A DNA stretch of 64,000 nt, taken from NCBI GenBank assembly GCA_022539475.1, contig VCMS01000227.1, positions 1 to 64,000 of the forward strand, in the 5' to 3' direction. Below are positions 55,843-64,000 of the stretch, in pieces. How positions within the stretch are numbered: position 1 is the stretch's first letter; the number at the start of each line of letters is the position of its first letter. A model generated the notes under the pieces. That model worked only from the letters and a program-made list of their open reading frames with translations. It did no database searches and was not told the DNA's origin. The position numbers and the translations under genes are program-made. This DNA comes from Gracilaria domingensis (Eukaryota; Rhodophyta; Florideophyceae; Gracilariales; Gracilariaceae).

Positions 55843-56161
55843 GCGGTGGCGCGGGCGCGGGCGCGGGGGGCGGCGCGCGCTGCGCCGTGACGGGCGCCGT
55901 CGCGCGCTGCGTCACGCGGCGTGCGCGCGCGCGCGCGCGCCGCGCGCCAAATGAAGAAAAACGCGCTCTCGCGTGCGCGCTGCGCTCGCGGGGCCGCGCC
56001 GCCGTTGTGTAAACGAGCCCCGTCGCCGGACAGCCTCGCGACTGTCATACCCTTGGTACCATACGTGCGCTCGCCGCGCCCAAGTAGATAGCTTTGCGCG
56101 CGCCGCCCCCCCTCCCCCCTCCGCCGCCCCGCCGCGCCGCCGCCGCTGCCCGCGCTCATGT
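55843..56161. promoter_or_regulatory. GC-rich spacer between accC and the MATH gene
   Basis: About 320 bases, extremely GC-rich with a CGCG run near 55921-55940 and a C/G-rich tract before the next ATG. It holds the accC 3' end and the promoter of the downstream gene. No specific site is recognised. Confidence 0.4.
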
Positions 56162-56415
56162 ATGGCTGCCGCTACGCGCACCGCCTCGTGGCCGCCCTCC
56201 ACCGCCGCCGCCGCGCGCCCGTCCGGTAAAACGCTCGCGCTTGCCGACCCCTCGGATCACCCGCTCGTGCTCCACGATGACCCGCAGCAGGACCCGCTGA
56301 TCGCGCGCGCCTCCGAGCTCATGTCCGGCGCGCTCCGCGCCCAGTCGCTCGGCTCCTGTCACACCCCTCCCAGCCGCCATCGCCGCGCGGGCGGCCCTCT
56401 TTTTGGTGACGGCGT

Positions 56416-56450
<35 letters not shown>

Positions 56451-58402
56451 ACAGCGCCGACGACAGCGCCGACGACAGCGCCGACGACAGCGCCGACGAC
56501 AGCGACGACCACGAAGCGCGCGCCGACGAGCAGAACGCCCATATCGGCCCCCAGAACGGTTCGCTCCATCAGCCGCACTTTGTCCACCTGACTGCGTCCG
56601 AGCAGCCGCCCGCTCAACGCACTCAACCTCATCAAAACCTCCAACCGGACATACTCGAACTCAAACTTCAATCGCAATCGCAACCCTACCAGGCCGATCA
56701 ACCTCACAACAAACACAATCTCGCAGACGACGACGACGACGACGACGACGACGGCGACGAAGAAGAAGAAGAAGAAGAAGAAGAGGAGCAAGGTCACGCA
56801 CAACGTCCCGCCCACCACAGCCAGCTGGCACGCGCGCTACCATCCCGCGCCTTCACAACCATGGCTTCAAATCCGAATCGATCCAGCTCGCCGCCCGTGC
56901 AACCGCAAGCGCCGCAACCATCTCACGCCGCCTTTGTGTTCTCTGAAGCCTGGTACGAGCAAATGTGCCTAGAGGCCATCCCGATGCGCTTCAACGTGCC
57001 GCACGATGTCGTTCAACCGTCGTTCTTTCGGATCAATTGCGCCCAACACAACGCGCTGTTTCCGCCAGAACCGTCGCCAAGTACAGTCACCACACACACT
57101 GCCGAAGCAAACGTGTTGTACCAATCGCTGGCATTTCTTCACGAAAACCTCAACCAAATGTACGATTTATACGATGAGTTTCTGGAGCTTGACGGAGTGA
57201 ACGCCACGGATTCGGCCATGGTTCAACTGCGCTCAAACTGGAAGCATTTGCGCGGCACTGCCGAGATGTTACAGTGCCGTTACGATCTTCTCTGTGGCTA
57301 CAGGCATCGAGATTTTCGACAAACAGCATTGATGGAAGCACATATGACGCCGGCGCTGGGACAGAGCGCACTGGCAGTGGCCGTGAATGACGACATGCGC
57401 GGCGTTCCGGCGGAGACAATGCACGCCAGCGAGGAGACTCGAGATAAGTTCTATGACAAGGAGTTCAGTTGGAAGGCCAGCGAGGGTCAGCAGCAGTCGT
57501 CACAGCCGCCATCGCAGCCGCAGCAGCCGCAGCCGCATGAGCAGCATGAAGCGAATGACGAGGACGATGGCGACGAGGACGTGCAGGCGCACCAGTTAGC
57601 ATCGGTAGCTCGCAAAAGCAACGGCAAATCAGTTTCGGCGCGAAAAAAGCGAAATCGCAGAGTGACGTGGGCTGACCGACAGTCTCCGAGCTCTGAATTT
57701 GTGTTTGCGCTGAGAAGGTACGACTTGATTGGCGCCTCCGTGATCCGCGGCGCATGGCACGTATTTGGAGGCCACCTGTGGAGGCTAGTGATTCTGCCCA
57801 ACAAGGAGAAGGGACTGGAGGGCCACCTGTGGGTGTACCTGCAGTGTGGTGGCCCGTGCGATGAAGGTGAGAGCGAGGACGAGCAGCACCTGGTCGAGCA
57901 GCAGCTCGGCGAGCAGCAAGCGGAGCCGGATGAAGGTGAGACTGAGGGGCCGCATGGGCACGATGATGACGTGGACGAGAGGGAAGCGATCGAGGACGAG
58001 GACGAGGCCGAGGACCAGGACCAGGACGAAGACGAGGAGCGTGACGACGAAGAGGGCGTGCAGTGGTGCAGGCCAACACAGTTCGTGATACGCATCGTAC
58101 ACTCCACCTCGCCGCTCGCACGAGCGGCGGTGAGGTCCGGTCGCGAGATGTTCGACAGCGTGGAAACTGTGGAACAGTCGCAGTGGTTCAATGAGGCGGA
58201 CGACGCGTCGATATACCCGGACATTAAACGGCAGGAGTATCATGTGTTCCGTAGCTCGTCGGACGACTGGGGCTTCGAGCTGGCGCGCTTCTCGGCGCTG
58301 CAGCCGGGGCTGTTCGCCGACAACGACATGAACGTCGTGTTCGGGGTGCGCATCATGCTGCTGTCGTTCGACCAGCCGCTGCCGGCGCTGGAGAACCGGT
58401 GA
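56162..58402 (+). CDS. Acidic MATH-domain protein
   Basis: 746 residues from the ATG at 56162 (MAAATRTASWPP); the frame is open upstream but low in protein character. The N-terminal 240 residues are disordered and repetitive: (ADD)n and (DDSA)n from GAC/GCC repeats at about 56410-56510, and D8-10 then E10 runs near 56726-56790. A helical region follows (YQSLAFLHENLNQMYDLYDE). A second disordered, Gln- and Asp/Glu-rich stretch lies near 480-540. The C-terminal part has MATH/TRAF-like features: GGHLWRLVILPNKE, GHLWVYLQC, FVIRIVH, WGFELARFSAL and DNDMNVVFGVRI. The core is split by a Glu/Asp-rich insertion of about 80 residues. MATH domains bind short peptides in ubiquitin pathways, but no peptidase or BTB domain is attached. 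Assignment rests on motif memory. Confidence 0.65.
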
Positions 58403-58881
58403 GCGGGGGTGGGGGGGGACGTTTTTCGAGGGAGGAGGTTTGTGGGGGAGGAGGTTTGTAGGGGAGGGCAGTGGCGGGAGGAGTTGGCGGGAGGTGCGCG
58501 GCGGCGCGGGAGTGTGACCGCGCGAGGGCGAGGCTGCGTCTACGGGACGCGCGCGCGCGCGCGTCACGGCCGCGCCGCGAAGGTATGGTGTATGCCGCTC
58601 GCGCGAGCGCGCGTGCGCCGCGCGTGCGCTGCGCGGAGCGCCGACCGGATCACAGAGACGGTTCGCGCCGCTCGTCCCATTTCCCAAATCCAGTTTTTCA
58701 GTCCGCCTCCCGCCCGAGCAGCCGCCGCCCGGCGAAGCGCGCCGGCCCCGTGCTCCTCCCGCTCTCGCAGCCGCTCCCCCCCCCCCCCCCCCCCCCCCCC
58801 CCTCCCTGCCGCTCCCTGCCGCCCGCGCGATCGTCGCCCGCTTCCGCCGCCGGCTGCACGCTCGCGTCGCCGCGTGCCCGC
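58403..58881. promoter_or_regulatory. Spacer with a 27-base C homopolymer upstream of the Tim8 gene
   Basis: G-rich just after the MATH stop, then CGCG runs, then a run of 27 C residues at 58776-58802, about 80 bases before the Tim8 ATG. The C run is a G-quadruplex or i-motif candidate, or an assembly artefact in length. No TATA box was seen. Confidence 0.55.
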
Positions 58882-59139
58882 ATGGACGCCGCCGCAGATC
58901 CGCGCGCCGCGGCCGCCGTGCAGGCGTTCATCCAAGAGGAGAACCAAAAGGCCGCCGTGCAGCAGATCATCTCCAAGCTCACGGACACCTGCTGGGACAA
59001 GTGCATGGGCAAGCCCGGCGCCAAGCTTTCGTCGTGGGAGACCGACTGCATTTCAAACTGCGCCGAGCGCTTCTTGGACACCTCCATCTTCATCGTGCAG
59101 CGCATGGAGAAGCAAGCTCAATCTCGAAACGGCATTTAA
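58882..59139 (+). CDS. TIM8: Small Tim chaperone, Tim8-like
   Basis: 85 residues beginning MDAAADPRAAAAVQAF. The twin CX3C signature is present: C37-x3-C41 and C56-x3-C60, separated by 14 residues, with the family-typical CWDKCMGKP and W-x-T/D-C-I-S-N-C-AERFLDTS. Small Tims form hexamers in the mitochondrial intermembrane space and carry hydrophobic precursors to the inner membrane (known). FLDTS and the CMGKPG spacer favour Tim8 over Tim9, Tim10 or Tim13. The frame is open upstream without protein character, so the ATG at 58882 is chosen on family length. Its TAA shares bases with the stop of the convergent gene. Confidence 0.88.
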   Translation: MDAAADPRAAAAVQAFIQEENQKAAVQQIISKLTDTCWDKCMGKPGAKLSSWETDCISNCAERFLDTSIFIVQRMEKQAQSRNGI

Positions 59140-60317
59140 TGTAAACCTTTGCTTTTTCTTTGCATCAGCAGCCCTAGCGTCGTGCAGTCCACCGTGCCAT
59201 ACGTTGCCCGTATCTCCTCGCGTATCCACGAGCTTCCCCCGTATCCCCATTCCTTTGTTGACGCGAACAGCCGCCCCCATTTCCGATCCGTGCGTCTCTT
59301 TTTCGCCGCAGACGCCCTCTCGTCGCCGCAGTGTTGATGGAACAGGTGTATTCTCTCGCACGGGTTCACCACGTTCAGCCCGGCCTGCTGCAGCATGTGA
59401 ACAACCACGTTCTCAGCCCCAAACTCATTCACGCGCAGCCCTGCGAGCCCGTCGATAACCTGTTGCGCCACGGGCGGTACGAATATAAATCCGTCATGAC
59501 TAGCGGCCCATTTGGGGTCGTATCCGCCGCAAATGTCCACAGGTTCTCTTCCGGACGCGCCCATTGCAGACGAAATGCAGTCGGGGGAAGGATGTCGTGA
59601 CAGCGCCAGTACCGCGCCCTTGTCGATCAGACCCGCACAATAAATGGAGTGGTCAAAGTATATGTCAGCGTTTACAATCGCCACGATAGACCCAACGAAG
59701 TTGTTTGCTTCACGGAAAAGGTCCGCATACGTCACCTCACTGTTCACGTTGCGAGAACTGACATTGGTATCGGTTGAGTAGATTGGTCGGCAGTGTGGGT
59801 CACACAGACGGTGATATCTCCTCAACCCAAGATTAGTATTACGAAACGCCACTAGATGCAACTCTTTTTGTCTCGTGTTGGAGTATCCGTCAAAGCCTGT
59901 TGTTAGTATAGTAATATTTGGCACTTCTGGTAAACTCGAAGGAATGAGCGAGTTGGTGTACCGAGCTTTTCGACTTTCTTCTCGACGACGCTTGTGGATG
60001 TTTGGTATGCCATATCGTGGAAATGCAAGCGACAGAACAATATGCAAGGCAAGCCCGAATGCAACGTACGAAAGCACTGAATGACGAGTAGCATATTCTA
60101 ACACTCGATAACGCGGGTTGGCGCCTACTCGAGGTTTGCCCTTTATCCACGCTGCTAGAGAGGACGTTGAGGGACTCACTTCTCCACCGCATGAACTGCC
60201 AGGATCCAGCCGGCCGATATCCCACGACTTTCTCCGAAAGGCATCTTTTCTTCTTGTCGGCTCTCTTTCACCACTTTCGTCTTCAAGATTGATAATAGCA
60301 GTAGAGGAAGTGCGCAT
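59136..60317 (-). CDS. Type II membrane protein, putative glycosyltransferase
   Basis: 393 residues. A basic, Ser/Arg-rich N-terminus is followed by one hydrophobic segment at about 81-99 (VLSYVAFGLALHIVLSLAF), giving a type II Golgi-like topology. The lumenal part has features of a GT-A-type sugar transferase: IVNADIYFD (214-222) with a possible metal-binding Asp pair, LALSRH (237-242) and SHDGFIFVPP (273-282). These resemble, from memory, families in which a D-x-Y/F-F-D and a later S-x-D-x-W/F-I-F motif mark the active site. Sugar and acceptor are unknown. Such enzymes in red algae could act on cell-wall or mucilage polysaccharides (inference). The stop codon overlaps that of Tim8. Confidence 0.55.
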   Translation of the reverse strand: MRTSSTAIINLEDESGEREPTRRKDAFRRKSWDIGRLDPGSSCGGEVSPSTSSLAAWIKGKPRVGANPRYRVLEYATRHSVLSYVAFGLALHIVLSLAFPRYGIPNIHKRRREESRKARYTNSLIPSSLPEVPNITILTTGFDGYSNTRQKELHLVAFRNTNLGLRRYHRLCDPHCRPIYSTDTNVSSRNVNSEVTYADLFREANNFVGSIVAIVNADIYFDHSIYCAGLIDKGAVLALSRHPSPDCISSAMGASGREPVDICGGYDPKWAASHDGFIFVPPVAQQVIDGLAGLRVNEFGAENVVVHMLQQAGLNVVNPCERIHLFHQHCGDERASAAKKRRTDRKWGRLFASTKEWGYGGSSWIREEIRATYGTVDCTTLGLLMQRKSKGLH

Positions 60318-61748
60318 TTTTTTTGGTCTTGGTAGTGCGCTGTATACGATTATAAATGGTTAAAAGGAGCAGACGTGACTTCAGATGGACAATATAACAG
60401 CGCCAATCCCACTCTTTCGATTCATCAAGTCTCCGGGAAAGAAAACAAAATGGACTCAACGCCCACTCCTTCAGCTATTCTTGTATCGAAAGTTTCGACC
60501 CACTGAAGAAAACTCAAGACAAGTGCTCTGAGAATTACGGAACAATTTCAAACAGATTGGAAAGCTGTTCAGTCTCACGACATTTCGAGCGCCTGAATTT
60601 CAGCCGGAGCTTCTCAAATATACACAAGTTTCGACAACGTCTAACAGCTAGACTCGCACGAGAACTTCATTCTCGACGCAGATGATATAGCTTCAAATGC
60701 CGATGACGTTCTGAGCTTCGAGCAATTATGCCCGTAGGTATGGTCATGTAAGCGTCTGCGAGGATGCACGCAATCTGTGCTGTTCAAGTAACCCTGCCTG
60801 CCAACTTCCTAAAATAGTTCACCTTCTTCAAACAATTGAAAGATTTGCGAAGTCGGTGCAAGTTATGGAATTGGTGTTTCACTGAAACGTTTGCTTCGTC
60901 GTGTACGTGTAAACCTCAAAAGTTCGCATGCAATCGCAAAGCCACAGTTCAATAAGAATTGATATTTAAAATGTCATCCTACGATTGTAATTCTAAAGCG
61001 AACTTCGGAAAGGAAACTGAAACCCTCATCAAATGCATCAAATGGTGGATCGGGTGACCTAGCACTTTGTTACATGTCTTATCGACGTTGGCCAAGCATA
61101 CAAACAAACAAACGTCTCTTCTCTGTCTCGGTCAAAAGAGTTATACATAGCACTTCCTCCTGGTAGGAGTTTTTTGTGTTCCTTTATCACCCCATTGTGT
61201 TAAGAACGAAAGAGATATATGCAGAGTTCGGTTCCAGTCAACAGCCGTCTGGATGAATAAAGAAGATACACTGAACCCAGTACATAATATGTATATTATG
61301 ATTATGATATCGAATGCTTTCGAATGATGACGCTTTAGAAGGCTGCAGATTATCGCTCTACACTTCGAAAAAGGCCCAAAGGTATTGAGGTCGGCAATTG
61401 CAGACAGAGATCCTAGGACAAAGTAGGCTCTGGTGACAAAAGACCAAATGAGTATCTATCAGGCACCCTTCGACCTCTGGTTGCACAAACGTACTTGCAG
61501 GCCCGAATGATGGCTATTGAGCCTCGCAGAAGATAGCTTGAGAGTTGTAGGAATCCGCAGTGTGAATATGGAAAGCTGTGCAAACCACACAACTCACAGA
61601 GGCATTGCACAACCATAACTTGCTTTAATGAGGCGGAAAAAGAAGTTCTCTGCGCGAATTCAGAACATCTTTCTGACAGACTATTACAGAGTTAATGCCG
61701 GCGCACAAATGTTATTTATGAATCACGTTGGGGACCTCTAATTACGAA
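60318..61748. other. Intergenic spacer, nothing identified
   Basis: 1.4 kb of moderately AT-rich DNA upstream of the glycosyltransferase-like gene and downstream of uL15. There is a near-palindromic CATAATATGTATATTATG at about 61284-61301. No coding frame or RNA gene was recognised. Confidence 0.4.
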
Positions 61749-62522
61749 TCACGCCTCTGTTTCCGTCTCCGAGTCTTCATCTGCGTCTGAAGTGCTTCCC
61801 TCGACAATATCCTCCTCTTCTTCTTCATCCAAAATAATGTCTCTTCCAGTGGTCGGAGAAATGAGAACGCATTTACCACCTGCACCTTCGATAGCCTCCA
61901 CAGCCGACGTAGTGAACGCATGGGCCTTGACCGTAAGGTTTTGCACGGTTAACTCCGTTCCGCCAACCACCTTCCAGATTTTGAGCTTCTGCTTGGTCAT
62001 GATACCCTTTTCCTTCAACCCCTCAAAAGTGACGATCTCGCCCTCCTCGCAGCCATTTAGATGCTCAATTTTCATGAGGGCGTACCTCGTCTTCTTGTGA
62101 CCGGGGCCCATTGGCCTGCCCACAAACTTGGGAAGTCTTCTGTACAACGGGGTCTGACCACCTTCAAAACCAGGACGCACGGAGCGGCCAGAGCGACTCT
62201 TCTGGCCACGCATACCAAAACCGCATCGCGCGCCCTGACCCGCAGCGTCACCGCGTCCCTTGCGTTTCTTGCGATGACGCGAGCCCGGGGCTGGCTTCAG
62301 GTTGGTGAACGTGTAAAGTCCGTCATCCTCCTCCGGAATCTTGTGGTGATCTGGGTCCTGCCGCTTCTTCCAATCGAAGATCTTGGCGGTAGGGGTGACG
62401 TGACGCACAGGGCGCGCAACGACGGGTGGGCGCGTGGGGAGACGACAGGTGGACGGACGAAAGCCGATGTATGTTGTGTGCTTCGGAGCGCCGCCCAGAG
62501 GTGCAACGAAAGCCGGTTGCAT
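61749..62522 (-). CDS. rpl15: Plastid 50S ribosomal protein uL15 (nuclear-encoded)
   Basis: 257 residues from the ATG at 62522 (MQPAFVAPLGG), a Phe-motif plastid transit peptide followed by about 45 basic residues. The frame is open 70 codons further upstream, but that part has no transit-like character and would bury the motif. The mature part shows the bacterial uL15 core: FTNLKPAPGSRHRKKRKGRG, GFGMRGQKSRSGRSVRPGFE and GGQTPLYRRLPK, then AIEGAGGKC. The C-terminus has an unusual acidic tail (DEEEEEDIVEG onward, about 25 residues). It is divergent from the eL28 gene, with about 600 bases between the start codons. Confidence 0.92.
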   Translation of the reverse strand: MQPAFVAPLGGAPKHTTYIGFRPSTCRLPTRPPVVARPVRHVTPTAKIFDWKKRQDPDHHKIPEEDDGLYTFTNLKPAPGSRHRKKRKGRGDAAGQGARCGFGMRGQKSRSGRSVRPGFEGGQTPLYRRLPKFVGRPMGPGHKKTRYALMKIEHLNGCEEGEIVTFEGLKEKGIMTKQKLKIWKVVGGTELTVQNLTVKAHAFTTSAVEAIEGAGGKCVLISPTTGRDIILDEEEEEDIVEGSTSDADEDSETETEA

Positions 62523-63117
62523 TGTTCCGAGCCTTTTCCGGGCGGATGCTTTCGATGAGAGAGAGAACGTTTGTTTCGATTGTGAAAGGCAGTTGCGCCG
62601 CAAGGGAGTGAATTCCGAAACGGCGGACGGGGAGCGCGACCGCACGTCGCTCGATTGCACAGCGGCGTGAGCTCGCGAAGCGGCACCGCGCGCCGGACAT
62701 GGACAATGAGATACTGATCTGAAACGTATCACACTGATCCAAATGTCACGAAATGGGCCGGCTTCTACACGTATCGAACAATACGTAAGTTACTCCATGA
62801 TCTGACGAACAGTTGCCTCCGACGTGGGCCCGTCGATGGCGGTCTCTGAATGTCTGACGGACATCACAATTTTTCTTTTCTTCGGGGTTTTCGAAACTAC
62901 GTGTACACATTTAAAACCGCTATTTACACGTTGAACACCGAGGCAGAGGGACCGTCGACGGCGCCTCGATGGCGCACCGGCACCGCCGTTGATCGATCGA
63001 ATACGACGAAGGTACGAAAGGAATACTCGCGCACTCCCCATCGTCCCACCGTTCGTCCGACCACGCCGCCTTTCTTTCCCTTTTATCGTCTTTCTTATCA
63101 CATCTGCGCTCAACATC
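62523..63117. promoter_or_regulatory. Divergent promoter region of two ribosomal protein genes
   Basis: 595 bases separate the start codons of plastid uL15 and cytosolic eL28, so both promoters lie here. A pyrimidine-rich tract (CTTTCTTTCCCTTTTATCG, about 63069-63087) lies just upstream of the eL28 ATG, reminiscent of pyrimidine-rich starts of ribosomal protein mRNAs. Confidence 0.45.
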
Positions 63118-63534
63118 ATGTCGGAGGCTCTTGTATGGGAGATCATCCGAAAGAACAACAGTAAGACGGTGACAACACCGACGCCGCGCACCATCCGCGT
63201 CTACGAGAAAGGCTCTTTGCGCAGCCTATACACCAAGCGCGATAGTGGCTTTTGCAACATCGCCGCTGTTGATGTGTCCGCCAACGAGGATGGGATCCCT
63301 GTACTGAGCCTCAAGAACCGTAAGGCCGATGCCCGACGTAACCCCGACAAGATGTGGCGCAGTATTACCCTTACAGGTGGCGTCCGGAAAGCTCTGGTTA
63401 GGACCGATAAACTTCTGGCTGCTTATGCACCGGGGAAGAAGAAGGATGCGCTTCGGAAAGTTTCTGCTATATACAAGGCGCTTGGTCGTAAGAACAACGG
63501 CGTCGATCACACCAAGTTCATAGCCACCGAATAA
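63118..63534 (+). CDS. RPL28: 60S ribosomal protein eL28
   Basis: 138 residues from the ATG at 63118 (MSEALVWEIIRKNNSKTV). The start matches the usual eL28 N-terminus, where a W-x-I/V-I/V-R-x-N core follows about six residues. A longer frame to 62989 adds a hydrophobic stretch untypical of the family and is rejected. Further conserved parts are KRDSGFCNIAAVDV, RKADARRNPDKMWR and ALRKVSAIYKALGRKNNG. It is a eukaryote-specific large-subunit protein. No intron is needed. Confidence 0.85.
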   Translation: MSEALVWEIIRKNNSKTVTTPTPRTIRVYEKGSLRSLYTKRDSGFCNIAAVDVSANEDGIPVLSLKNRKADARRNPDKMWRSITLTGGVRKALVRTDKLLAAYAPGKKKDALRKVSAIYKALGRKNNGVDHTKFIATE

Positions 63535-64000
63535 ATCTTGCCCGCGTTCATACTCCAGTGCGATCTGCTATCATTTTCTTCTGCGCCTGCTTCGCTCGTT
63601 TTTGTATTGCGATGTAGAAAAAGCGCGATGCAGGCACCATTCAATGTTTCATTCCGTTGTCTTGTCTATCTTTTGTGTTTAGCTATCGTTATTTTGTATA
63701 CTGTTTGTTTAGACACGCAATACAAGATTGCGAAAACTATATCCACTGGGTACGAATGCTTTCCAGTCCTTGAAACTTCGGACGACCTGTATCGTTGACA
63801 ACGTGAGTTAACCCGTCAGCTAAACATGGAAGTCCAAGCTTGGGGCAATTGAAAGCCTTTACCAAAAAGACTAGAACGAAGTATGTCTCTTGCGGGACTC
63901 TCGAGGGATTGATGCCTGAGGCATCGGCAAACACGCAATTTCCAGAAACCCAGCGCACAGCGGGACATTCCGAGCGCTTGTTTTCTCACATCGGTAAACC
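63535..64000. other. Downstream spacer at the window end
   Basis: Holds the 3' end of eL28 and about 400 further bases. Open frames on both strands are short and unconvincing; a gene could start beyond the window. Confidence 0.4.

Noticed and set aside
62523-62732. 70-codon N-terminal extension of uL15
   Set aside because: It lacks transit-peptide character, while the internal ATG at 62522 starts a typical Phe-motif transit peptide.
62989-63117. 43-codon N-terminal extension of eL28
   Set aside because: It adds a basic and hydrophobic leader that eL28 proteins do not have; the ATG at 63118 matches the family start.
1-64000. rRNA genes
   Set aside because: No segment resembled SSU, LSU or 5S rRNA on reading either strand.

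Overview
The window is nuclear DNA of a photosynthetic eukaryote, most likely a red alga (inference). The biotin carboxylase subunit of plastid acetyl-CoA carboxylase and plastid ribosomal protein uL15 are both encoded here with N-terminal extensions. Both extensions, and that of a PPR protein, start with a phenylalanine-containing motif (MAPAFVAP, MQPAFVAP, MLAFAPAP) of the kind known for red-algal and glaucophyte transit peptides. Nearly all host genes are single-exon. The one clear host intron sits directly after the start codon of the eS1 gene. No organism can be named with certainty.

Region 1-38 kb is mobile-element territory. A decayed plus-strand gene (about 850-2365) runs tail to tail into an intact 1072-residue Plavaka/Tnp2-like transposase (2382-5600, minus). 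Upstream of it lie duplicated, intron-like units (5.95-7.15 kb) and a foldback repeat. An AT-rich stretch with gene remains (7.4-11.5 kb) follows. A second Tnp2 transposase gene (13.1-16.4 kb, plus) is split by a solo LTR with a GAAGA target duplication. Next come a palindrome, a group of motifs about 55 bp apart, and a minus-strand Ty3/gypsy element truncated in its integrase (17.03-23.12 kb). A second solo LTR (23602-24560, duplication GTCTC) precedes a complete Ty3/gypsy chromovirus-type element (24643-35089, 427-bp LTRs, duplication CCCTG). That element has one unbroken gag frame and one unbroken pol frame apart from four nonsense codons.

Region 38-64 kb is the host gene block: a three-helix membrane protein; a coiled-coil protein divergent from a methyltransferase-R3H-2H phosphoesterase fusion; a giant REJ-type surface protein whose membrane anchor lies in the +1 frame behind CTT-TGA; eS1; tRNA-Leu(CAA) with an intron; a plastid PPR protein divergent from biotin carboxylase (apparent 1-nt frameshift); an acidic MATH-domain protein; Tim8-like chaperone; a type II membrane putative glycosyltransferase; plastid uL15; and eL28. 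The 51.9-59.1 kb section is far richer in GC than the rest.

The host genes serve plastid lipid synthesis and translation, cytosolic translation, mitochondrial import and probably the cell surface. No operon-like logic links them, but several pairs share divergent promoter regions and one convergent pair shares stop-codon bases.
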